A stretch of 64,000 nucleotides of DNA. Origin: Watersipora subatra. Lineage: Eukaryota > Bryozoa > Gymnolaemata > Cheilostomatida > Watersiporidae. Below the pieces are notes generated by a model, which saw only the letters and a list, made by a program, of their open reading frames with translations, was not told the origin of the DNA and did no database searches. The DNA is taken from contig NC_088711.1 in NCBI RefSeq assembly GCF_963576615.1, forward strand, positions 11,092,869 to 11,156,868. The letters run 5' to 3'. How positions within the stretch are numbered: position 1 is the first letter of the stretch; each line of letters begins with the position of its first letter. Positions 26,801 to 38,800 of the stretch are shown here, one piece after another. The position numbers were made by a program, and so were the translations under genes.

Positions 26801-29800
26801 AACTGGTGTAGGTACTGTCTAAACTGGTGTAGGTACTGTGTAAACTGGTGTAGGTACTGTGTAAACTGGTGTAGGTACTGCGTAAACTGGTGTAGGTACT
26901 GCGTAAACTGGTGTAGGTACTGCGTAAACTGGTGTAGGTACTGCGTAAACTAGTGTCACCTCACTATAGCATCTGACTGCTTATTTACTCTACGGCAGAC
27001 AAAAACATGCAACTTATCATAGGCCTCAAAATGACACACGGATGTCTCTCATGGAATTTTTGAAGATGTATTTAAAAATAATAAGGTGTTTTTCATGTGG
27101 ATCGGAGCATGACAACAACGAGGCTATGTTGGTAGATAACCAAATTTCAGTACTGTGGCATCTATCTATGCATACACTTCAAAACTTTTGAAGTTATTAT
27201 CTCTACATATAGAGTATCTAGCTGCATGTTTTTTTGTTGTAAAGTCCTATCTCGACATATGAGGTTAATGCATTCCGGGGTCGAGCTTGTACATCAATTA
27301 TTTTGTATCTCAGATTACTTTTTCCTATATAAAACAACTATAAATACAAATTAATACATTTTCCACCCACTGAAGAAAACACCTAAAAACAGGATATTAG
27401 GATAAGAAAATGTTTTTTTAATTGTTTTAATTCATCACCTACAATCACAAAGTAACAAATATTTATCTAGTGGTTATGATGTGTGGCGAATTGTAACATT
27501 ATGTACAGTACTGCGTGGAGTTCTTACCTTCGACACAAACGCAGTGACTAACGTCAGTGAGAGAGGCTTACTGTATAGGCAGTACTGTATAGAGTTCTTA
27601 CCTTCAAGATTGATCTAGTGGCTAACAGCGGTGTGAGAGAGACTCGAGGGGAACACTTTTGGGATGCCACACTTTTGTGACTCTACATAACAAAAACTTT
27701 AAAACTAACCTAAATGAATTTATCTTGCTAAGCACACATGTAAAAGTAAGATGTGTGCTGATCTGCAGCATATTGTGTGCTGATCTGCAGCATATTGTGT
27801 GCTGATCTGCAGCATATTGTGTGCTGATCTGCAGCATATTGTGTACTGATCTGCAGAATATTGTGTGCTGATCTGCAGCATATTGTGTGCTGATCTGCAG
27901 CGTATCATCAAATGTTACTAACAACGATGTAGGACCTTCTATTTTTAAACAGTGCCCGCTGGTTTGTGTACTGGCTCTCAACTATGACACATAGTTAGAT
28001 GCTACACAACACCTGTAGACTTCTTACCTGCTGTTTCATTTCCTTCATTTCCAGAGCTAGCTCTGTAGGCTCTAGTGCATTCATACACGGAGGTTGTGTC
28101 AAAGTGATATGTGTTTAAGTCTTCCAGAGCTTCAAGTACTTGGTTCATGGCAAAATTTTGCTGTCTTAGCTTTGCTTGTAAATTGTGGAACTATTTTTTA
28201 TATCTAATTATTGCATCATATGTTTTTTAGTTATCGCATCGCATGTTTTCAAACTGCTGCATTATATGTTTTAACTTTCAATATTTGATGCCGAATGCTG
28301 ATCTCAGGAGATTGAGTCACACTTGAACAAAGCATGAGTCATCGAGTATCATATAGTGATACATGATGATTCATCCTTCTTCATCCTTTTTTATCTTTAT
28401 TCTATGAATTCATGTCGGGTTCAGAATAAGACATGTGCTTGTTAGTTTCAGCTCACCTGATCTCCTACTCACCTCTATGACCTGCCTTTGTTCTGATTCT
28501 TTTGACCTTTCTTGCAGGTTATGCTATGGTATGCTATACAACCAACTGGGGTCAATACAGAGACCCTCCTTATCAGTTCACTACTGCTGCCATTGATGAG
28601 CACCTGTGCACGCATATCATCCACTCTTACATTCAGATCACAGATGGTGTCTTAGCCTGGTTGGAGCCAAATGATGACAGTAAGGCTCTCAAACACTTGT
28701 TCGCTTCTTAGAGTCTGTCGTAGTTTATACAGGAACTGTTATTATTATTGTTCTGTTCATATCATCATTCTTATTATTAGTGCATGCTCTGTGCACCTTT
28801 GCATGCAAATCAGTTGCATTAGATTGGAAATTTTTTGCAAATTGATATGTTTATACACTAATTACATGTCTAAACATGACTACATGAAGGGCTGGTGTTC
28901 AAAAGTGAGAATTTGACTCTATGAAGTAAAAATGATGAAGTAAATGTTTTTTTCAAGTAAAATATAGTAAAAATGTTTACTTTATTTGCGATAAAGTAAG
29001 AGTAGCTTTATCTGAAGAGCCTCAGCGGTGCAGCATATTGATCTGTGACACAAGGTATGGTTGTTTAAATAATGCTGATTCCAATGACCCGCTCGATCAC
29101 AATACTTACTCACTAATCAAAGCTGTTACTTACATCTGTACTTACTGCAATATGGGGACTACCAAAGATTTTACTACAAAAATATTGTATGACGCAGTTC
29201 ACCTGACTACAACAGCCGAGTGCAGATAACAACGTTGAAGGAACAACTTAGTGTTTAGGTTGCGCAGGATATCTTTCTACAGTATAACACTATATTACTT
29301 TAATATTCACCTGTTTGTTTCTTCTTGTGTCATTTACAGTGCCTAATAGTTCAACTTTGTTTTGCTAGCACTTGTTCAAGAGTTGGTGGCGTTGAAAAGC
29401 AGCAACCCTGACCTCAAGGTGCTTTTGTCTGTCGGAGGCTGGCTTCAGGCTAGCACAAAATTTACTAAAGTGGTCACCAACACTTCAACTAGAGCAACAT
29501 TTATCACCCACGCAGTTCAGTTTTTACGGTGAGCATAATATTTTAAAATATAATTATATATATTGCTGCGATAAATTTGTAGAAACACTGCTACAAGGAA
29601 TTACTGTGATGTGATTGGTTAAAAATTGATGATGATTAAGGCAGCTATCTCAGATTACTCTAGGTCAGCAATCGGCCCAAGATACTCGCCGTGTTTGTAT
29701 TTTACATGAGATGAAGCAGCAATGTAGTCCCGTGAGATCATGTCAAGTGAATTGCCTGAGTGTTTTTGAAAGTCATGGTATGTTATGGGTAAAACACTTG

Positions 29801-32800
29801 TTCACTCGTAGACTAACACTTACTACGGCAAGAACCTGATTAAGAGTGACATAAAATTTTATAAAGCAATAGGCTGGAGTGACATTAGCTACTGTAAAGC
29901 ACCTGTCTGAGGGTGGAATTTGCTACTATAAAGCACTTGTTTGAGGGTGACCTGAGGGTACTGTAAACCACCTGTTTGAGGGTGACATTAGCTACTGTGA
30001 AACACCTGTTTGAGGGTGACTTTAGCTGCTGTGAAACACCTGACCAGGTGTTTCAAAGTAGACAAATAAACCATAATTAATAAGCCATATGATACCATTG
30101 TTACACAGGACTTTCCCGTTTGTGCAGGGCTAGCTCTGTGGATGGCCTTGACCTGTACTGGATGTTTCCCACTGATCGGGGAGGCGCTGCCGAGGACAAG
30201 GAACGATTCACTCTATTCTGTAAAGAGCTGATGGAAGCTTTTGAAGAGGAAGCCAGCAACAGTGGCAACACACGCTTGCTCCTCACTGCATCCGTTTCAC
30301 CAGAAAAGGATGCCATAGACAGCGGGTACGAAAAAGACAAACTTGGACCGTAAGTATTCGTTGATTGAATTTTTAGATATTTGTCATAATTTTTGTCAGT
30401 TGCTGTGTGACTTTCTGTTTAGATCTGTGAAAACCCTGTTTACCTCTACTCTAAACATCGCTCACAATTCTTACTAATATCTCGTGTCAGAAACTCGTGG
30501 CAGAAAATTGGGTTTTCTAGCTTGGAATCGCAACTCCTTATGTCACGCCTTTAGCTTTCAGAGTGGGGTATGAATAATCCGTGGAGCAAACAGATTAAAT
30601 TACAGCTGATGAGTGGCAGCCATTTACAAATCTTCAACGCTTACAAGCTGCTTTAATCCTCTTTTGTGCCAGCAATTGCTAACAGCCATAAATATCAGGT
30701 TTCTCTTTAATCATCTCAAGGCATATATTATGACATAGTAACTTCGAAATTGGGCGCTATTATCGATCGAAGTTATCGTCCCAATGTAAGTGTAAAGCGC
30801 AATGACTCCGATACCAGTTTTTACAATTTATGGTCACTGTTTCTCATCCATATTAATAAATCTCACTTTATCACGGATTAACCCAGATAAAGTGATCTTT
30901 ATCAGTGTTAGTCACTGATAAAGATAAAGATATAGTCTCACCCCTTACTGTGCCAGATCAGTGTTAGTCACTGATAAAGATAAAGATATAGCCTCACCCC
31001 TTACTGCGCCAGATCAGTGTTAGTCACTGATAAAGATAAAGATATAGCCGCACCCCTTACTGCGCCATCTTTATCAGTATTAGTCACTGATAAAGATAAA
31101 GATATAGTCTCACCCCTTACTGTGCCAGATCAGTGTTAGTCACTGATAAAGATAAAGATATAGTCTCACCCCTTACTGTGCCAGATCAGTGTTATTCACT
31201 GATAAAGATAAAGATATAGTCTCACCCCTTACTGTGCCAGATCAGTGTTAGTCACTGATAAAGATAAAGATATAGTCTCACCCCTTACTGTGCCAGATCA
31301 GTGTTATTCACTGATAAAGATAAAGATATAGTCTCACCCCTTACTGTGCCAGATCAGTGTTAGTCACTGATAAAGATAAAGATATAGTCTCACCCCTTAC
31401 TGTGCCAGATCAGTGTTATTCACTGATAAAGATAAAGATATAGTCTCACCCCTTACTGTGCCAGATCAGTGTTAGTCACTGATAAAGATAAAGATATAGT
31501 CTCATCCCTTACTGTGCCAGATCAGTGTTATTCACTGATAAAGATAAAGATATAGTCTCACCCCTTACTGTGCCAGATCAGTGTTATTCACTGATAAAGA
31601 TAAAGATATAGTCTCACCCCTTACTGTGCCAGATCAGTGTTAGTCACTGATAAAGATAAAGATATAGTCTCACCCCTTACTGTGCCAGATCAGTGTTATT
31701 CACTGATAAAGATAAAGATATAGTCTCACCCCTTACTGTGCCAGATCAGTGTTAGTCACTGATAAAGATAAAGATATAGTCTCACCCCTTACTGTGCCAG
31801 ATCAGTGTTATTCACTGATAAAGATAAAGATATAGTCTCACCCCTTACTGTGCCAGATCAGTGTTAGTCACTGATAAAGATAAAGATATAGTCTCACCCC
31901 TTACTGTGCCAGATCAGTGTTATTCACTGATAAAGATAAAGATATAGTCTCACCCCTTACTGTGCCAGATCAGTGTTAGTCACTGATAAAGATAAAGATA
32001 TAGTCTCACCCCTTACTGTGCCAGATCAGTGTTATTCACTGATAAAGATAAAGATATAGTCTCACCCCTTACTGTGCCAGATCAGTGTTAGTCACTGATA
32101 AAGATAAAGATATAGTCTCACCCCTTACTGTGCCAGATCAGTGTTATTCACTGATAAAGATAAAGATATAGTCTCACCCCTTACTGTGCCAGATCAGTGT
32201 TAGTCACTGATAAAGATAAAGATATAGTCTCATCCCTTACTGTGCCAGATCAGTGCTAGTCACTGATAAAGATAAGTCTCACATTATTAGGACTAACACG
32301 CATGCGTGTGTAGGTGGGGATAGTAGACCTACACACGCATGGACATAGTCCATGTTAATACTATGTGTTTCTTCATGTTTTTCCAATCTCGTCCAAACTT
32401 AACACGCATATAATTTGTATCATCTGCCAAGTCACCATAAATATTTGGTTTCAAAACTCTGTGTAGTTTCTGAAAACCAGCCTCTCAAACTCTCAACTGC
32501 TGGCTAACTGCTAGTAACTGCTAATTAAAACACCGTGGATATTAGTTATAGTGTTCTTCATCGATTGAGATTCCTCTCACTGAATAACATAATACATATA
32601 TTGTTAGCGTTGCTCACAGGAATATTATATGTGTTCGAGTTATCACTTAACTAAACCCTTCAGGTACCTCGACTTGCTCCACGTGATGGCCTTTTATTTC
32701 TACAACTACATGTCACCAACCTTGGAGCACAGCTCTCCAATGTACTTCAGTGAAAGGCAAGCAGACGAGTCGCGCACTAAGAATGTGGTAAGAACACTGG

Positions 32801-35800
32801 CTATATTCACAAATCTTCTGTAGTTCCTTTTACTCACCCCTTACTGTGCTACATACCCGCCCCTTACTGTGCCAGATACTTACCCCTTACTGTGCCAAAT
32901 ACTCGCCCCTTACTGTGCCAGATACTCGCCCTTTACTGTGCCAGATATTGTGCCAAATATTTGCTCCTTGCTGTGCCAGATGCTATGCTAAATACCCTTC
33001 CCTTACTGTGCCAGATACTTGCCCCTTACTGTGCCAGATACTCGCCCCTTACTGTGCCAGATACTCGCCCTTTACTGTGCCAGATACTGTGCCAGATACT
33101 TGACCCTTACTGTGCCAGATACTCGCCCCTTATTGTGCCAAATACTTGCCCCTTACTGTGCCAGATACTCACCCCTTATTGTGCCAGATACCAGCAGACT
33201 TTCCAAAGTCTATAGAATAGAACCAGTGTGTTTGTAGGATTGTTTTTATGTTGTGTATTGTGATATTTCTGTTTATATTTGTTTAAACTGCTAAACAGAA
33301 ATGGTGAAATACTCGTACAAATCTATTTATTTAGTCATCTATAGAACACGAGTCACTTAGGAACTTCTTTGAAGGTTTTGGTAATGAATTCAATCTGCAA
33401 TGTTATAAGCAATGGTGTGGCATGTTCTGTGCAAAACTCTGGTCCACTCCTAGACTAATACTAGCTACTTCAATCACCTGACTGAAAGTCACTCTTTGAC
33501 TAATACTAGCTACTGCACTCACCTGACTGAAAGTCACTCTTTGACTAATACTAGCCTCTGCACTCACCTGACTGAGGGTCACTCTTAGACTAATACTAGC
33601 TACTGCAATCACCTGACTGAAAGTCATTCTTTGACTATTACTAGCTACTGCACTCACCTCACTGAGGGTCATCAGTTTTAACAAATCAATGTTTACAGTT
33701 TTTAGCAATCAATTAATTGTGTGCCTTATGTATATAAGCTCATTTTAGTAAGATACTTGTTTGCTATAGGACTATGCCCTTCAGTACTGGATAAGTGGAG
33801 GTTTTCCTGCAAGAAAAATTACTCTAGGGATGCATCTTTGGTCTATCGCGTGGAATATGGCTGATCCGGACAATAACTCTCCGGGAGATGCCAGTAATGG
33901 AGCTGCTCCAGGCACTGACACTGTATCTAAGAGAACAGGCTATCGCACATCTATGGAGGTATCTTTTGTAGATCCAAGAATTCTTTCTAAGACATTTTCA
34001 GATGATATGGTAAATTTCAAGGCTTTCTTTCTTACTAACTTCAATAACATCTGTACTTCAAGCAAAGCTTCGCGGTTTCCAAAAATCACCCAACGGTTCG
34101 ATGTAGTAAATAATCTATTTGCAATATATTGCCATATTATTATTATGTGAAAAAGCTTGTAAATTTTTGTTAATATTTATTTGTATATTTTAATTTGAAA
34201 AGAAAATGTTTTGTGTTTGTGATATTTAGAATCGTTTATGAAAGGCCATGGAATGAGCTTATTATATGACTAAAAGTCCTGTGCATTTTAGTTCCAGTAT
34301 CTTTAAATGGTGACGACTTTGAAACTTGTATAGTTTACAAGTTGCCACAAAACAATTAAATTGCCATATCGTCAAGATCTAACTCCAAGGCAGATACTCC
34401 CTCTGTTACTGCAACCAATCAAATCTGGCTATTGCACATTGTAGCTCTGCATGGACAGCAATTTCAGTGAGAACGCGCGGTGGGACTATGACCAGTGGGC
34501 AGCATACTCCTGGAGCGGAGATGTTTGGGTTTCATATGGTAGTGAATCCAGCTTTCTTGCCAAGGTTCTCTATAATTCTCATGGCTCTGAACCCTGTTGT
34601 CATAATTATTAATCTACTGTGTATTCCCTGTTGTTATACTTATGGCGCTACTGTATATGCCCTGTTGTTATACTTATTACTCTACTGTATATTCCCAGTT
34701 GTTATACTTATTATTCTACTGTACGTTCCCTGTTGTTATACTTATGACTCTACTGTATATTCCCTATTATTACACTTATTACTCTACTGTATATTCCTTA
34801 TTATTATACTTATTACTCTACTGTATATTCCTTGTTGTTATACTTATGACTCTACTGTATATTTCCTGCTGTTATACTTATGACTCTACTGTATATTCCC
34901 TGCTGTCATACTTATGACTCTACTGTATATTCCCTGCTGTTATACTAATGACTCTACTGTATATTCCCTGTTGTTATACTCATTACTCTACTGTATATTC
35001 CCTGTTATTATCTTTTTAGCTCTTTTACTTCAACTTAAATGCTGTTATATTTATTTTGATTTTTACTTGTTTTTGTTTTATCTTGATTTCATTTTTTCAG
35101 TGTCTATGTGTTTTTATGTTTGTTAACTTTTAATTAGATGCTGGTACTAAAATGAGTTATTCCAGTATTAGCTCATTGTTATGGAACTTCTTGACTCTTC
35201 TATGGCATGTAGTGCGAGTACATCAAACAGCACAATCTTGCTGGCGGAATGTTCTGGGATTTGACAGCCGGTGTTTACAATGCGACTGTATGCGGCTCGA
35301 CCACCTACCCTAACATCAGACTTATGAAAGAGTGTCTCCTTGGTAGGTCATTCGTTTTTTAACTATTAATTTCAATATCATGTGACAATTATATACCAAG
35401 TTCTTTCTCTGTTTGCATTTGTCTCCCAAAATCCTGTTTTTTCCCTTCAAAAATTTTCCTCTCTGCTCTTTTGCTAAGTTAATATGTTCAAGTTTGAACA
35501 TATTTACAATTTGCCCAAGTTGAATTGACTTCATGTGAAGCATATGCTTGTTACATAGCATGCTCTGAAGCCCACAACTAGATTTGCAAATGTCTGAAAT
35601 GCAATGAAGTGCGAATTTGTGAATTTTTGTCACTATAAGAGAATGTTGAAAATGTAAAATAATGATATTATTTTACATCGCTAAAAACAAACTAACTTAT
35701 ATCGATGTGCGATGTTTAAACGTTTTTAGTAAAATGAGTACCATGTCATTTACACTGAGCACTTCAACGTTAATAAGTGGCTTCCACAATGTAGAATCTT

Positions 35801-38800
35801 TTCAATTTGTGTTCTAAACAGATGTCTGTCTCATATAACAACTGTACTAGTTATTATGATATGCTGCGAGCAATGAACCAGTCAAGTATCAATGCAGTAT
35901 ATATTGATCAGGCTTTTTAACTACTTATTCAATTATTTAATTGATTAATTTAATTTTCAAAACTTTGTCGTTATCTATGACTTTGAACAGATAGAAGGAA
36001 ATGATTTTGTATGGTTCTACCCGACACTTATTTTTGTCTCAGCAGCTTTCCTGTAAGTTATTAGTTCATCAGTCAAACTTTTAGCAAAAACTATCATTTA
36101 CATGGCACACGCTCATAATGCCCTCTGTTAAACAGCATCAACCATAAGCTAGTCTACCTGTTACTTCTCGCTGTGTTCAGGGGAAGATGAAAGACCACCC
36201 GTGTCCCTTCCCGGGCCATCTGAGTCCTCCGTCTCATCAGCAAGTCCCACCTCTACAACTACTACACCAGCGGTGAATGTTGTCACTCCCGGAACAGGCA
36301 ACTGTGGAGGTAAGAAGGTCTCACTATATGCTTCGTGTTCTTGCCAGACATGGTTCAGGCTTTTCTTGCAATAAGCTCAGCGCAATTAAATGTAATGCTT
36401 TATCTAGTTCCTGGTTCTGCTCTCATCAATGCCTTACATCATAAAGGGATAGCATCAGAGAGTTACATTGACTATCACTCAGCTGCAATTTTTTGTCTTG
36501 TCAGTACTCATTGGTTTATGTTTTGTCTTGTCAGTACTCATTGGTTTATGTCGTAACTAGGTCAACTAGAACTTTAGTGAGTGTGCAGTTTTCAGAGATG
36601 TACTAAATCGTAGTTCGTCGTCTGCAGAGTACGTTTTGGTGACAAACCTTTTGATGCAAGTTTGACTCCTTTGATTTTATGATAAACTTTATAAATCGCT
36701 TATTGTTGTCCTGTCAAATTCAGCCACTGACAACCATTGAGTCTGCAACCGCACCTTCAGAAAACCTACTCCGGGTGTTGAAGAAATATATAATCTGTTA
36801 GAGCAATTGTAACAAATGAATACAAATAGACTCGCTACTATTTAAGATGCTCCAACTGGGCTGTAATATATTCTTTTACAATGGCTTTTTAGCATTTTGT
36901 CAGTTGAATCACGCAACTCCTTCGTCATTTTAAAAAGATGAAATTTTTTCCCCTCTGAATTGCTAACGAGCACATAGCTATCAACATATGTACATGCAAT
37001 TTCATAGCAGTATAAACTTTGCTAGCTGTGTACATAGGTTGCTAAGCATTCTTTTTTGTAGATGAAATTATCTGTAGCCCAGGCTCATTCGCATTCATCC
37101 CTGACCCCTGCGACTGCACTAAGTACTATCAATGCGCTTATGGCACGGCTTACCCAGGAACCTGCCCAGCAACCCTGGTTTGGGACACTCAGCGCAACCT
37201 CTGTAACTATGACTACCAGGTTGCATGGCCTTGTGGGACTGTTGGTGAACCAGCATCTGTTGTAAGTATATTCATAATACGCTTTAAATGTGTTAGTAAC
37301 ACAGAAGTGCTGCGCTATTGATTGAACTACCATTATAAATAGTAATGACATTGTTTCAGGCGACAGCCGCATCCACCCAGAGTACTTCCATCGATACGCA
37401 GACCGTTCCGCAAGGCAACTTCTGTGACAGTGAGTGTTAATAAACTAGCTATAAGGAGAGCGGAAGGCTGATTCGTCAAGTTTTTCTTTTAGCCATGGTT
37501 CTCCTTGGTTTTTACTCTTGTTTATTTTCTTCATATTTTAGACTACTACTAATTAATTAATCCAATTTGGCTATTTTTAGCTTATAGAGAGCTTTTTATG
37601 CGTACGTGTACAGTTTTTGTTGAGCATAGCGTTAAACTCTAGACAAGATTGTAACGCCCTTGCACTCGGGTTTTATTCTAACTACGTAATACTTTTATTA
37701 AAATTCATGTGTATTGTTTAAGTTATGATAATATTGTCGGTATACAGACATGTTGTTGGAAAAACTTCAGCACAGAAAAGGTTCAATATTTAACAGATAA
37801 AACATCAATTCTTGGTGACAGAAGGACTGAGAGAAGCATATTGCTCTTACCAGGCAAAATCATTGCTGATGATAGTATTTGTGAAGGTTGCTGCAAGAAT
37901 ATGTCGCAAATAAAATGGGATATCTGTCACTTGTTCTCACCATCGATTGCTAGTCGACTTACATATGCCATCTTCACATACTAGTATCAAAAAGGTTTCC
38001 AAATTTAGAGTCGATAAAATTAAAATATAATCATGATAATGCTGCCTGACTATTTTTTAAAAATTTATAGTTGGAAAGTATTTTTTACTCATTGAGCATG
38101 TGACCAACTAATCACAAACTTTAGGGTAAAAATAAGTTGGCTTCATTGTCTATTAAGACATATGGTTTATAGATCTCATCTGTCACAAGTACAGTTGGAT
38201 AAACTAACATACAGAATAACTGAATGATAGCAAGTACAATGGTGCATGTGTATCTCTACGTCTCTACATCTCTACGGCTGGCACTTCACAGCAGCTGCAT
38301 AATTTGTTACCTTTTACTGAAATCCTATTTTGTATTTTTTTGAATGTCTATTTTAACTTTTGCCGATTATTGGCATTACGCAGCCTGTATTCTCTGCTGT
38401 ATACTCATCGCCATGGCTACAAAGAGTACACAAACTACCGTTTTAACGTTATCTCTTTCTATGATTTTTAAATGGGCGGAAAACCAGTGTTTTGGAATAT
38501 GGCTTATTTAAAAAGAAACGCCCTAAAACATCTTGATCTGTCAGCCTGATCAAAAGTCATGCTCACTGCACCGGTGAGCTGTCACGCTTAGAATATGTAG
38601 AAATATTGTACGATGTGTGAAAATCAAGAGTTGCTGAATGTTCATATCAGAAGCGTTGTTGCACTCACTTACACCATGAATAGATATGACTCATAGATGA
38701 CTCATTGATGACTCATTAACTATAGATATTGTCTAAACATTCTCCAACATCGGCTCCGTTGTTATCTGGGTCGCCTGTAGGCTCAGTCTCACGGTATTTA

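Larger units (their letters stand above)
28518..35342 (+). other. exons 15-21: GH18 module 2, catalytically dead
   Basis: Exons are 28518-28679, 29369-29528, 30128-30349, 32664-32787, 33770-33958, 34445-34564 and 35213-35342. The fold motifs are clear: [31 protein letters not shown]. The DxxDxDxE site reads [11 protein letters not shown], so Tyr replaces the second-last Asp and Met replaces the catalytic Glu (about residue 784). Strand 6 reads [12 protein letters not shown] instead of MAYDLHG, and the PAYGR loop has become MHLWSIAWN. Hydrolysis is therefore not expected. It may be a chitin-binding lectin-like module like the chi-lectins, or a structural spacer, although several substrate-binding residues are also changed. 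The frame is fully open over seven exons, so it is maintained as protein and is not a pseudogene. Confidence 0.92.

Noticed and set aside
27622..27981. Minus-strand frame with a repeated [18 protein letters not shown] motif
   Set aside because: Translation of the 22-bp minisatellite in intron 14.
34467..35126. Cys/Tyr/Leu-rich frames resembling a multipass membrane protein
   Set aside because: 34-bp minisatellite read in rotating frames; the true exon 20 uses another frame and ends at 34564.
28518..35342. GH18-2 as a pseudogene
   Set aside because: All seven exons are open, in phase and joined to functional flanking modules; only active-site residues are changed.
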